In this document: positions 36,720-48,420 of the stretch, piece by piece
Layout: each line of letters opens with the position of its first letter
Position numbering within the stretch: position 1 is the stretch's first letter
Assembly (NCBI GenBank): GCA_947561585.1
Contig: CANNZV010000853.1
Coordinates: 124,001 to 188,000 of the forward strand
Reading direction: 5' to 3'
Length of the DNA: 64,000 nt
From: Caprella mutica
Lineage: Eukaryota; Arthropoda; Malacostraca; Amphipoda; Caprellidae
Notes under the pieces: model-generated
Seen by the model: the letters and a program-made list of their open reading frames with translations, nothing else
What the model was told of the DNA's origin: nothing
The model's database searches: none
Position numbers and translations under genes: made by a program

Positions 36720-37010
36720 TTATATATGTTCGCGCTATTTGCCAATTTGCACAATCTTGAGAATGCCCTGCGCGGTAATAACCTCAGTTTATTTTTATAA
36801 TCGAATTTATGTGTAAAGTGGGGCGTACCTACCACCGAACCCCTCTGCCAGGTCATTAAACAATAATGAAGTGTGCAGTACAACCAACTACATAACGAAA
36901 GTAATCTTCATATAGTATTTATATATAAAAATGAAGATTATTTGCATTGTGTTGTTTGTTGTACTGCACACTTCATGATCGTGTAGTGACCTGGTAGGTG
37001 GGTTCGGTGC
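36720..37010. repeat. Long palindromic repeat, copy 1 (right arm cut)
   Basis: The hairpin core (36868-36975) pairs GTGCAGTACAACCAACTAC and GTAATCTTCAT with TGAAGATTATTTGC and GTTGTACTGCAC across a short AT loop. Outward, CCAATTTGCACAATCTTGAG marks the left tip. The right arm stops near 37010, where the foldback element 37005-38281 begins. The full version is at 43645-44105. Confidence 0.7.
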
Positions 37011-38281
37011 GCGGTAAATTCCACTGCAGAAAGTTCAACTGGGAAAATTCAACTGCTGAAAGTTCCACTGAGGATTACTCCACTGAGGAAATTTCCACTG
37101 CGGAAAATTCCACTAAACAAAATCCAATATCTAAAAATAAATCAGAAACTTTTTTCTAGGATTTCACTAGAAAAATAATACGTAGTATTCATTATTTTCT
37201 AAAACAATACTGTTCCGTCCAAATGGCTGTCCAAAATATATTTTGATAAATTATTTTAGCTGAGCAGGTGATCATGTTCCAGTAAGTTGATAGCTGGGAA
37301 ACGTTTACTTCATTCAAATAATTATTTATCTCTGTTCAATGTTATACTAGTAGAGTGTATGATAGTGTCTTTAACCAATAAGGCTATGGAAATTTGAACT
37401 GTATTTGTGTGAAACATTTTTGTGTAACTCCTATTCTTACATTATCTCATTTATGTGTTTTCGATGATGTAATTGTACAGGTTTAAAGTTTAACTAATGG
37501 CATTCTGCTTGGATATCAAGTCGAAAATGGATTAATATTCCTAAATAACATAGCTTACATTGAAAATTTAATTTTCATACAAATACGAGGCAATTCACAC
37601 ACGCTTGAAACGATCAGTGAGTGGATTTGAAGACAGAAATTTATATCACGACTGTCTGAGCTGGATTAATATTTCTTCAACATATAGCGCATTTCTTGCA
37701 TTCATGAATTATTTTTTGATGTTGTTTTATTGTTGTTTCTATATTTAACATGTTTGAATTATAGAATTGGTCCACATCATTAATATTTGAACTGATTGTA
37801 CTCTTTGTGCTAATTGTCTTTTTGTTACAAACTATCGTCTCGTATAGCACATATTTTATTTACCACTACTTAAGACTCGAGCGTACATTCAAAATGAAAA
37901 TTAACTTATCTATAATCAGATTTGCGTAACAAGAGGCTAAGTGAAATTTCTTTAATAGTTTTTTGTGAGTAGAATTATCTTAATCTCAAGTAGAAGAAGC
38001 TTAGCAATGCTTTTTCCTAAGTGTTGCACAAAGAAAATGTACATTGAGAAAATTCATATAATGAGATTCACTCACATTTTATTAAACCACATAAAAAGGA
38101 ACAGTGTAATGAATATCACAAAAGCTTATACAATATGAAGATGATAATTTCTAAAGTATTGTTTTAGAAAATAAGCCGTTTAATCTATATATATATATTT
38201 ATATTCAGTATTTTCAGTGGGTTTTCCTCTGTGGATTTTTTTCCCATGTGAACTTTCCTCAGTGGATTATTACAGTGCGTG
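37005..38281. mobile_element. Foldback element with 'CGGAAAATTCCACTG' arrays
   Basis: Left array 37012-37127 (GAAAGTTCCACTGAGGA-type units) and inverted right array 38208-38277 (CAGTGGATTATTACAGTG, TCAGTGG). The unit is close to that of 46501-47861. The interior 37490-37900 shares sequence, inverted, with 19560-19900. Ends approximate. Confidence 0.6.
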
Positions 38282-38640
38282 TCATATTAAGAATTAAATG
38301 AACATTAACAAAGAATATGTCCATAAAACTCACTTTTAAAATTACAAACACTGTGATAAAATTTATCATTCGATCGCAATTTATCGTTCGCAAAATTGTT
38401 TTTTGAGCAATAGATTTTCAGTAATGGCCATTCAACTAATTTGCTTGAAAAATTTATCTAGAACTGTTAAGACTACAAAATTTTTACTTACACCGACCCC
38501 GGTGAAATTGACTCCGATTAATGTTGAGTACATGTAAAAACATAATGTTTTTTTTAATATAGGGCAAGTTCCTAGTTACTGGTATTTGGACTTTTTTCGA
38601 TAGTGTGAGAAAAAAGTATATTTATTATTGTTTTTCAGTC
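38282..38640. other. Non-coding spacer
   Basis: No gene. CGATCGCAATTTATCGTTCG at 38373-38392 is a short imperfect palindrome. Confidence 0.35.
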
Positions 38641-38935
38641 GAAAAGGGTTCTATGAAAATTCGATCTCAGAAAGTTCGGTCTCAGAAAACTTTGTCTCGG
38701 AAAATTCGGTCTCAGAAAACTTGGTCTCGGAAAATTCAGTTTCAATTTATAATGATGTTATTAATGAATTATAATAGAAAAAGTTGAAATTAAGAATACT
38801 GAAATGTATAGTGTATTTATTAAAAATGGATAACATCATTACCTGTAGTAATTGTTGACATGTTTTGACATTTTTTTAACGTGAAATTTGAGCGGACAAT
38901 TCGGTCTTGGAGATTTCGGTCTCAGGTATAGATTG
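38641..38935 (+). repeat. 15-bp array 'GAAAATTCGGTCTCA'
   Basis: Six units of exactly 15 bp at about 38655-38745 (GAAAATTCGATCTCA, GAAAGTTCGGTCTCA, GAAAACTTTGTCTCG and so on). Two more related units, ACAATTCGGTCTTGG and GATTTCGGTCTCAGG, lie at 38897-38930 in the same orientation. It may be a decayed member of the foldback class or an array captured alone. Confidence 0.65.
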
Positions 38936-38979
38936 AAACTCATCAGTTAGATGTAACATGTTGATTTAATGTAGTCTAC

Positions 38980-39165
38980 CCTGATAACATTGCGCTATCG
39001 GACCAACGTCGGTAATCGTTGGAAAAGTAAAGGCACGATCGGGAATTAGCACGCCAGTACTATTACACACTGAGCCAATGTATGGTAAACGACATTCGGC
39101 CAACGGTTGCCAAACAGCACTGGCCCAATGAAGGGAAACATTGGTTACCAATCCAATGCTTTTAT
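38980..39165. repeat. Short inverted-repeat element of GGCCAACG type
   Basis: Contains GACCAACGTCGGTAATCGTT, ACATTCGGCCAACGGTTG, CTGGCCCAATGAAGG and AAACATTGGTTACCAATCC: clustered, partly inverted CCAACG/CCAATG phrases. This resembles a class of short repeats seen in several invertebrates. Non-coding. Confidence 0.4.
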
Positions 39166-39169
39166 GATG

Positions 39170-40140
39170 TACCACTATATATATTTATTATACTGGTGTA
39201 CCAGTTCTATTTATTTGGCAGTTATCGCCAGACAATCAGAGAGGTTAGGTGCAAACGATCTATCTCAAAATAAATCACACCAAATAGCCAAATGAATATA
39301 TTCCTCAATTAAGTATACATTTGGAATTGTTGCCTTTTCTGGTAATTTGATAAAAATGGGCCTGTTATCCTTTCAATTTTTATTTTAACCCTTTATTTAT
39401 TTCATTCATAAAAAGGACCCTGGCCGCTAGTTAATTCATATATTTAGAATAAAAAGTTATTTTTCTGATTGAAATAATTTTTCAGATTGTAAATTAAACT
39501 ATCAATTCAATTTTAAACTTAAGACTTGGTGACTTAATTTCAGTCTCAAAGTTTGCTCGTTATATCGTATTATACCTTATACATATACATAATGTACAAT
39601 GTGCATTCTGTACTGAACTCTAACTTGGTCTGGGCTGTAATCTACAGTGTCATTTTATTACATTAAAAATGTTGCTATAGTTATTACCTTCGCAGAATGC
39701 GGAAAGGTCATATTTTACCCGTCATTTATTTATTATCTATATATTAATAGGATAGAGTGTGTTAGTGTGTGTTACTTACTGTAGCCACAAAAAAGTGAAC
39801 CCAATTTTGAGGTCCGTCTGCTACGCTTTCAGTAATATGTATGATGTAGGTATGATGCCACAAATTTTTTTGTCATTTCACTATAAATATTGATCTGGAA
39901 TGAGTTATTTATGTATTTCTTTCAATCACTGAAAGAAATAACATTCAACATGTAATTTTTTTAGAATTTGATATAGCTAGAGCTAATGAGATGAATGAAT
40001 TTAGAAATCTATGTATTAGCTAAAACGATAGGTGTGTGTTTGTGTGTGTCGCTTACTATAGTAGTGAGTGAGAAGTCCTCAATTATATAAAAATGTTAAT
40101 TTAATGTGTTGTGATGGATGAAATAAAACAAAACTTATCA
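39170..40140. other. Non-coding stretch
   Basis: AT-rich without a supported gene. Two related phrases lie here (GATAGAGTGTGTTAGTGTGTG at 39751-39771 and GATAGGTGTGTGTTTGTGTG at 40028-40047), each followed by CTTACT and a short unit, so a weak local duplication is possible. Confidence 0.35.
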
Positions 40141-40149
40141 CACAATATT

Positions 40150-41363
40150 CTAATAAACCCATTTAACAGTTCTATCAATTATTTTTCAATATGACCACCA
40201 TTGGCCGCGATTACTCCTCTCTCGAGTCTACCTCTGAAACTCTTTCATTACTTTAGCACGGAACATTTTTTGGGGAATTTTGGCCCATTGTCGCTCGAGA
40301 GACTTCTTCGGAGTTTCCGTACTATCATGAGCTGTAGCGCACGCTTCCTTCTCCAAGATGGAACACACAAAAAAAGTCGGGAGGGTTCAGGTCCGGCGAT
40401 GAAGGAGGCCAAAATTCCTTCCGCCAAAACGCAGGAAAGTGACGTTCACACTAATCCTGAGTTTTGTTCGCTGTGTGTGAGGGCGCACCGTCCTGTTGAA
40501 AGATAAAAGGCCTGTCCTTGTAGTGCTTCTTCATATCGACTTGTCCTGGAGTCAAAATATCCTCGATATACGAATTTGCGTTAACTTTAGCGCCTTCTTT
40601 GACGAAAATGAGCGGAGATCTCCAACTCTCTGAGATGCAGCCCAAACCATCACAGTGGCAGGCTTTTGGCGACGGAAAACAGTCTTTACGGATGGAGGGA
40701 TACTGCCAGCACTTTTTGCCAGAATTCTGTCGTTCTGGGATTTGAATTTGGCCTCCACAGTGAACATTTTCTCATCCGAAAAGACGATCTCACCAGCCTG
40801 CATGTCATCTTTCATTGCATTCAAAAGAATCTTTGATCTGTTCAGCCTCTTCTGTTTCTGCAAGTCCATGAGCTGTTGCATGTTGGTCATTTTGAAGGGG
40901 AGCAACTTGAGGTCTTCTTTGACGATGGTTCTTACACTCTTTTCGTCGATATCCATACTCTTAGTCATCTTTCTCATGCTTAGCTTGGAGTTCCTCTTTA
41001 TCCACTCCCTAATAGCTTTGATTTTGGTTGGAGTGCGCGCATTGCGAGGTAGTCCACACCTGGGTCGATCACCTATTGTCTCCAGTTCTTGGTAGCGTTT
41101 AACAGCATCCCTAACAGTCGATTTCGGTGCTTTTAACAGCTTAACAATATCTGGGTTTGTCTTCATCGCGCTGTGTAGCTGAATAATAGCCTCACGTCGA
41201 CTCATTTTTAAAAAAGACAATGTAAATTTATCAAAATTTAGACCTGGAACATTAAAGTATATAATTATAGCGAGAGAATGAGCTATAAATGAATAAATTT
41301 AGTAAATAAATAACATCTTTAATTTAAAATTAAAATTTGATCGGAGACTTTCTCCGCACCCTG
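40150..41363 (-). mobile_element. Tc1/mariner-IS630 element, one end visible
   Basis: The right end reads, on the minus strand, CAGGGTGCGGAGAAAGTCTCC, beginning at 41363 beside TA. A matching left inverted repeat was not found, so the distal end is truncated or decayed. It contains a nearly full-length but frameshifted transposase. Confidence 0.75.
40190..41220 (-). pseudogene. Tc1/IS630 transposase, frameshifted
   Basis: Starts MSFLKMSRREAIIQLHSA; helix-turn-helix region to about residue 110 (STVRDAVKRYQELE, then a RPRCGLPRNARTP hook). First catalytic D in EIVFSDEKMFTVEA (residue about 150). Frameshift near 40620 (after QRVGDLRS), after which another frame gives the PLIFVKEGAKVN block and IFQQDGAPSHTANKTQD (second D). 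A further stop at 40451 precedes WPPSSPDLNP-like sequence with the expected third acidic residue region. The canonical architecture is preserved, but at least three lesions make it inactive. Confidence 0.85.
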
Positions 41364-41364
41364 T

Positions 41365-41770
41365 ATGTGAAGGTGGGGAAATTAAGTAAAGGTGGAGGAA
41401 TTGACGAGGGGGGGGGGGAGAGGTAAAGGATGTAGGTGTATAAAGTGTAGGTGAATGAAGTGTAGGTGGATGAACTGTCGGTGGATGAACTGTCGGTGAA
41501 ACTAAAATATACTTAGTTTAGAAAAAGTAATATGGTGATAATGTCCGTAAGTCGGTCTGTCCGTCACAAAATACGCTAAACATACACACACTATCAATAG
41601 CACCTCATATAGTTGGTGTCTTCAAGGGGATAAGTATAAGTGATAAGCTATATTCTGTTATAATAGAAGCCGGGTCAGTCCGTCACAAAATTTGTTTAAC
41701 AGACTAATACATATCTGTTGTTTAGACTAATGCCAAAACCAATTTCTTCATTTCCCAATTCCGTGGAATC
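41365..41770. other. Non-coding, short tandem motifs
   Basis: At 41370-41505 a degenerate repeat of GGTGGAT/GTAGGTGAATGAAGT/CTGTCGGTGGATGAA is visible, with a G-run at 41410-41419. The rest is unremarkable. Confidence 0.45.
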
Positions 41771-41778
41771 TCCACATG

Positions 41779-42510
41779 GGTTCTAGGTCAATTCACCGCA
41801 CGACACATTCGCCGAACGACACTTTCGCCGAAAACTATGATTATTTAAAAAGGTAAACAAATTTATCTCATATGTCCAGATGAAAATACGTATTGGTGAA
41901 CTTAAAAATATGTGTATAAATTACTTTACAATACTCTTCATAATTATTGGTTAAACTTTATGGAATTTAAGTTATTTTAATTGACTAATATAATGTTATT
42001 GCTACATTATTTGTGTCAGTTTATTATTTATGTTAATCTAATTTTCTGTGTGCAATTATCAGTTACAAAAGAAAATGAATTTTCACAGATTTATATCTAG
42101 GTTTTCAGAATATTCATTTACTATAACCTTCATAAAATATTGACAATATGGAGAAATGTATTTGAGTATAAAAAGAAAGTCGAAATAAATTTTGTTCAGC
42201 AACTCATTTAAAAAAAAAATGAAAAGTTTATGTCAGAATAAATGGATTAAATATCTCTAAATCTTCAATTATCGAGATTGAATATCTCGAAAACCTGGAA
42301 ATAAATCTGTTGTATTAATTTCTTTTTTTACTCAAACACATGTCTCCATATTGTCAATATTTTATAAAAGGAATAGTTACATGTAAGTTCTTTTATATGT
42401 AATTTCATCTGGACATATGAGATAAATTTGTTTACCTATTTATTTAATCATATTTTTTCTGCGAATGTGTCGTGCGGCGAATGTGTTTTCGGCGAATGGA
42501 CCGGTCACAC
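41779..42510. mobile_element. Complete foldback element, 732 bp, exact 8-bp TSD
   Basis: Flanked by TCCACATG at 41771-41778 and 42511-42518. Ends GGTTCTAGGTCAATTCACC and, reversed, GTGTGACCGGTCCATTCGCC. End arrays use 15-16 bp CGACACATTCGCCGAA units. Almost the entire element is self-complementary: ATGAGATAAATTTG near 41860 pairs with 42419, and a block around ATATTGACAATATGGAGA (42138) pairs with 42350. No coding capacity. Confidence 0.9.
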
Positions 42511-42519
42511 TCCACATGT

Positions 42520-43640
42520 CCAACTATATAGTTCTAATAGTCACTAGTAGTGAAAATTTAGCACATATATATTGATCCTACATAGAACTCAAATCAATGA
42601 AATTTGAATTCTTTATCTGGAAGATGTTCATACATTTTATTGTATATTTGCATATATAGTAATACATCAAAATTTGATCAGTTTCCTTGAACATCCATAT
42701 TGTAACTAGATAAAATCGGGAGAACCAAATGATAATTTACTTTGCTGCGTTCTCGCCAGACTTTATACCTTATAGTATTGGTGTTAGAGTTCCATACTTG
42801 TTGAAATCAAGTCTTTACAATCTGCAATATTTTAAGAAGTCACTAAAAAATCATTATACAGTACTTATTTCTATAATTTCACGTTTTTTGTTAATATGCG
42901 CGATGAAATCCAAAGTATTTGGTTGGAATTTATATAAAAGCTTGTTTAGGAAGAGTATATACTGTATTGAACTAAACGTTACAGCTATTGGGAGGGTCAA
43001 CCCTGAGTCACTCTGCCATTACGCAGAAGTTACAAAATTCTAAAAAAAAAAACGGGTGAATATCTCCCAACTAACAGTTAAATCGAAACCCTACTATTTA
43101 CAACAATAATTATACCAATCTATTGAATATTAAATAAATTTGAGAAAAAGTTGATATATAATATAGGATATACCTATTTTATATTTATTATATTTATTTA
43201 ATTTATAAATTATATTTCAATTAAAAAAATTAATTTAGAAAATGCTATAAAAGTGAATAATTTGTACTTTTATTCTCTTAGATTACCATTGGAGAAAATA
43301 TAATAGTTGTTGTATTGATTCACTATCATTCACTTTCAAAACTATATTAATTTCAATGATAGTGTTTAGTTTTCCGATGAATAAATCAACGAAAGTACCC
43401 GTCATTGAAGCAATAATGCATTGTAATTGGAATGAAGTTCGAGGCAATTAATGCAGCGATGTACCCTAGATATATATTTTTAATACTAGTTATTAGAGAC
43501 ACATTGAAAGTTAAAAGAACAGGTGAATGTATGAATACAAAGACCAATTTTCACTGTCCAACTCACAAAGATTTAATTCAATTGTCAATAATACAGGGTG
43601 TTTCAAATAAAGACAACACAATCTTTGATGTTCCGCACCA
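42520..43640. other. Non-coding stretch with unsupported frames
   Basis: Frames at 42729-43043 and 43432-43710 are AT-driven, lack splice or start evidence and resemble no family. CAGGGTGTTTCAAATAAAGA at 43594-43613, preceded by TA, looks like one isolated mariner-type end. Confidence 0.35.
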
Positions 43641-43644
43641 TTTA

Positions 43645-44105
43645 CCGATTTGTACAATCTCGAGAATACGCAGCGTGTTTTTTTACCCCGTACTGCTGAG
43701 CGTGCGTTAATAACGTCAGTGTGATTATTATGAAATCGAATAGCAATATATTCGTATCGGGGGGCAAGCCGCCCCTCCCCCCGAAACCATGCACGTACCA
43801 GGTCACTACACGATCATGAAGAGTGCAGTACAACAAACTAAATAATGAAAGTAATCTTCATTTGTATATAAAACAATATGAAGATTACTTTCGTTATGTA
43901 GTTGGTTGTACTGCACACTTCATGATTGTTTAATGACCTGGCAGAGGGGTTCGGTGGTAGGTACGCCCCACTTTACACATAAATTCGATTTATAATGAAT
44001 AAACCCAGGTTATTGCCACACTCTTGGCAGTAGGAGGTTAAAAACGCGCAGCGCATTCTCGAGACTGTGCAAATCGGCAAATTGCGCGGAACATTTATAT
44101 ATATA
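43645..44105. repeat. Long palindromic repeat, copy 2 (complete, about 460 bp)
   Basis: Outer tips CGATTTGTACAATCTCGAG and, reversed, CCGATTTGCACAGTCTCGAG. The arms meet at an AT loop near 43865. The inner arms (43812-43860 and 43880-43932) are nearly perfect complements, including GTGCAGTACAACAAACTA against TAGTTGGTTGTACTGCAC. A transcript would fold into a hairpin of about 220 bp per arm. A left-biased copy is at 36720-37010. Confidence 0.8.
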
Positions 44106-44934
44106 ATTTCTAAACAAATCTAATTGATTAACATAATGGTTTAAATTTGAGCTTTATAATACGTCCCTGTTATTGTTGATACATTATTCATACAAAAATT
44201 AGTTAAGCACCATTGTCTCTATATTGCCAAAATATTTTTTCATTATAAAAAATCTAGATTATTTTTCATATTATTTCAAGCAATATGAAGAAACTCTTCT
44301 CAGTGTATTATTTTCTCTTTTCTAATGAAATTGAATGAGGTATCTAATTACTATTGGGTAAATAATCAACGACGTTCAGATACATTTAATAAATAAAATT
44401 GCGAAACGAAGATTAAGTATTGAATTATAAATATTTTATTGATGATGTAAGTCACGTGGATAAAAATATAAGTAAGGTAAAATTTGTGAATAGTTTTAAA
44501 ATATTTGAATTCACATGTGCTTTAATACACTCATACACTAAGATAAAAAGTCTACTGATTAAAACTCTAACTATATATAATATCGGTGAATAACATATTT
44601 AAAGGATAAATGAAAATGGAAACTGAGACCAAACAGAACCACCGCAAAATAAAGCAATTTTCAGTTCTTCCAGTACATCCAAGTTATACAGTAATTAAGT
44701 TATTTTATCTCCCAATTTGCTAATTAGTAATATCAAGGAATATCCTACAAAATTAGCCAATTTAATTTATTTTTCAATAATTAAAAATAAAATATAGAAA
44801 TTGTTGACTCTCTCTTCTAAGAGAATTCATTAAATTCAAGAATATGTGAAACATATTATACTTTCAAAGATATACACGATTAAATGTGAATATAAACTAT
44901 ATATGCCATCGTTGAAAGAATATATATTGTGCAG

Positions 44935-45540
44935 TTTACTCAATTGCGCATTCTCGAGAGTGTGCTGCGTGATTTAATCCTGGAATGCCTAGATTGCCTA
45001 TGAGGCGCAGATCGGTTGGAATATAGATTTATATTTTAAAAACTTGACTTGGGTTTTGGAAATTCGGACTCCTTTTGTCTAAGACATGTTTACTGTTTCT
45101 GTGAAATCAATGAAACTATGGCAACATGTTTTGATTTTGGGCTATGGTTTCACCATACGGAAATCTGATGCCCTGGTGAAATTTACATCAAAAATAGCTA
45201 ACATTACTATAAATAATTTTTCTAAAGTGACGCAAAATGTGACACATCCGGCGTTTGTACTTCACCTGGGTTCCAGAGGCCCATATGATAAAAATAGATA
45301 TAAAACTAAATAGAACACAACATGTTGCGTTATTTTCTCTGATGTTTATACAATAGATAAATACGTCATAAACAGTGAAAGTCACATGTTTCATCGATTC
45401 AAGTCAATCAGTTATAAAATTATGCATCAGTGTTTCAAATCAGACCAGGCCTCTTACGCGCTTTGGGCGTTCTAATGTTAAAAAGCGTAACTCACTCTCT
45501 TGATTGCGCACTTCTGTAATTTGCGCAGATCATATATTAT
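44935..45540. repeat. Foldback repeat with GCGCAATC ends, unit 3
   Basis: Inverted relative to 12555-13165 and of similar length. Arms contain TTGCGCATTCTCGAGAGTG and, at the other side, CTCTTGATTGCGCACTTCTG with CCTCTTACGCGCTTTGGGCG. The frame at 45086-45313 is the interior read in one strand and is not conserved. Confidence 0.6.
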
Positions 45541-45999
45541 CTATAACAACGACAAAAATATTTCTAATCGTTTATCCTTTCCTGCGGTTGAATTGATTTG
45601 ACAATTTGAAAATATAAATAAAACAAGATATTTGGAATGAATATTGTTCTTCTAATGCATGGTTTCAATGACTGACAAATCAGAATAATTCTGAGTAGAC
45701 CTGCAAAGAACAAAGGCAAATGGAAGCATCCCTAGTAGGGTCTGCAGAGTTGTACTTCAGAGTTAGGTACCTTCCCGTCTCATCAACTGAAATGATAAGT
45801 TATTTACAACAGTTAACCAAAGTTACTTATCGTTATTCAAATAAAGTCCCTTTATTATGTTATGAGTGAAGTAACAACAGATTGAGAGCAATATATACAT
45901 ACATATATATATATTATAATGATTCACCAGGAAACATAATGACTGAAATACAATTTTAGAGATTTTGTTGTACAATTCATTGGTTCTAAGTTTATTCCA

Positions 46000-48420
46000 C
46001 CCTGGTAAGTTCTACCCAGATGAATTCCACTCCGGTAAGTTTCACACCGGTATATACCACCACGGTAAATTCCACCATTGTGTCAATGCTCATGGATGTA
46101 GAATAGCTAGTCAGTGAATGCAGTCACAATGTGAATAGTGAGAAAAGCACTGGTGACTGCACTCACGAATATAAGAAAGAAAGAATAGATAATAGTAATT
46201 GAAATAAATAAAATAAATCGAAGACCTCGTAGTTAATAAGTATAACCCTATAGTACTGTCTTATAGTAAAACTGCAAGTAGCGATAGAAAATAGTTAATA
46301 TTGTAGAAAGGAAAAAACACATCATATAATCCAAAATACAACAGTCAGAGTTCGAAGCCCAATTAAGGAACACTATCTCCTTTTCTTCCATTCACCATGG
46401 AACAATTGGAAACAAAGGTACTGATGTTCCTCTTATATGCAAAAGTAAAAGGTTGATAACAAAGGGTTTATATTATTGATTTATATTGCATGCAAAAAAG
46501 GGGTTCAAGGTAAATTCCCCCGCGGAAAATTCCACCACGGAAAGTTCCACCGCTGGTAAGTTCCACCACGGAATATTCCACCGCCGGAAAATTCCACCGC
46601 GGAAGATTTCACCGCGTAATACTGGATTTCATCAACAAAAGGTATAAAATTTAATAAAACTGATTAAAATATAATGTGTTTTTGGTGGTAACTTAACAAC
46701 ATTTTATTAGTTAAAAAGGGAAGAAATTATAAGAATATTTGAAGTTAAGTGAAGGCCTAAAAGATAATCTAAGGAGAACTTACGAAATAATAGACAGATC
46801 AATTTATCTTTTAAATATGAGTCAATTCAATTTATGAAGATATTTCAGTAATGTAAATTAAACAATAAAGTTATACACTGCCAATTAATATTCCGTTTGA
46901 TTCTCATTTAAACATATATATGATGAAACTGAAATTAAGGATTGTATTTTGTTTGTAATATAAATTTTATTTTATATATATTATCTATCACCCTAGTTTT
47001 TAAATGTACCAATATATATTTCAATTTGAATCAGCGACGATAAAAGGTGGAATTAAAAAATATATTTGACACGTACTGAAATAAGATGTTTAATTAGTAT
47101 CAATATATTTCAATATAAAAAGAAAGATTACTAAGATGAAACTTTCTGAAGCTGTATAATAATCTCTATTGAAACTATTACAGAATAAAGTTTAAATATA
47201 ATGCGTTTAAACAAAATTTTGAACATAGGGTTAGGCAGGAAAATTCTGGTTCATTAACTAGCTTCGATCTGAAACCGCAGACACACGAATAAAAATCATA
47301 ATTCAAAAAATCACAAAGATAACACGTATAAGTTTCTTTTGATAAGCAACATCTTAGTATAAATTCGGTTCAGCAGACCTCTGATTTGAATTGACTCTAA
47401 TGAAATAGACACTAAAAACATGCTTGTCATGTTGCTGCTTAATATTAACCTTTTCAATAATGAAACCTAAAAAACTATAGTTTGATCAAACATCAAAATC
47501 TGAACTTAGTGTTTCTGTTGATAGAATCTACAAGCTAAATTTATCAGTGTTGCCACAGGTTTGTGTTCTAATACCAGCGTCACATTCTGTCACGATTAAC
47601 CAGTTAAATATTTGATGCCTATATGAAAGGCGGATTATTAATTGTTTTATATTTAAAAGGAAAATTTGTTCATTTATAATTTTGTAATTATCAATTACCT
47701 AGACTTAGAACTACATTTTAAAATAAACTGTTTATATACACTGTTCATTTATATTTTTTTCAAAATGGTCGAATCTTTCACGGTGGAATTTTCCACATAT
47801 GGCATTTAACGCCGGTGGAATCTTCGTGGTGGAACTTTCCGCGGTAGAATTTACCGGCCACGCAAAAAAGGAATCATAAAAAATTGAAAATTTCCAACTC
47901 TGTATAGGGTTAGCAGAGGAATGTTTAGCCCTAAAAGCGAGACTAACGTAACTGTGTATGAAACTTGCAGTTAAGTTAAAATAAAATAATACTATACTAT
48001 ACCAAGTGACGTTTAAATGCGAAAAAATAATGTTTACTTTAGGTATGAAAATTACGAGCAATATTGATTAAAAAATAGAGGACATCATCTTACTGTTAAT
48101 ACCGCTATATTGTATTTGAATATTGAAAATAATTTGCTTGTGATTGAAAAACGGAATACATCAACTGATAAAGATCGTTCACACCTCCCTTCTTTCTGTT
48201 GTTCTATCACATATGTATTGAAAAATAAACCGCTTGTGATTAACCAACAAAAGGTTTAATTTGATACAATGAAAATAAAATAAATGATTAATATTAATGA
48301 CTAACACAACCTAACTCATAAAGTGGGATGGACCTTACCTTTGTTTAATATACTGGGGTGGAACATACAAGTCACCCAATTTATTACATTAACGAACCAC
48401 CTCCGTTGGGTCATTTTCTT
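46000..48420 (-). repeat. Old foldback element in unit 3, interrupted
   Basis: One arm at 46000-46075 (TTCCACCCTGGTAAGTTCTA, ACCACCACGGTAAATTCC), the other at about 48330-48420 (TACTGGGGTGGAACATAC). The tail repeat (46080-46500) and the 47890-48090 block lie inside, with a later element at 46501-47861 between them. Confidence 0.45.
46501..47861. mobile_element. Foldback element with 'CGGAAAATTCCACCG' arrays, exact TSD
   Basis: Left array 46505-46620 and inverted right array 47778-47860. GCAAAAAAG occurs at both sides (46492-46500 and 47862-47870): an 8-9 bp target duplication. Unit 2 holds the empty site (TTTTTTTTGCATGCAATAT near 34511). About 1.36 kb, AT-rich interior, no transposase. Confidence 0.9.

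Larger units (their letters stand above)
24790..36720 (+). repeat. Segmental duplication unit 2
   Basis: Same landmark order as unit 1: upstream flank (ATTATGATTAAATCAGATAT), gene 2, downstream flank with CTCCTCTCCACATTATGGGC, the ATGATGTCATTTAGTTTCAA block (34293), the tail repeat (34540-35150), the GCGCAATC foldback (35454-35930) and the flank to about 36720. Unit-specific insertions are at 25110-26158, 28638-29946 and within 30261-34177. Upstream homology reaches further with unit 3 than with unit 1. Confidence 0.8.

Noticed and set aside
40655..41095. Plus-strand frame of 146 residues
   Set aside because: Antisense shadow of the IS630 transposase pseudogene on the minus strand.
42729..43043. 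104-residue plus-strand frame
   Set aside because: AT-rich composition, no recognisable domain, no splice context and no copy elsewhere in the window.
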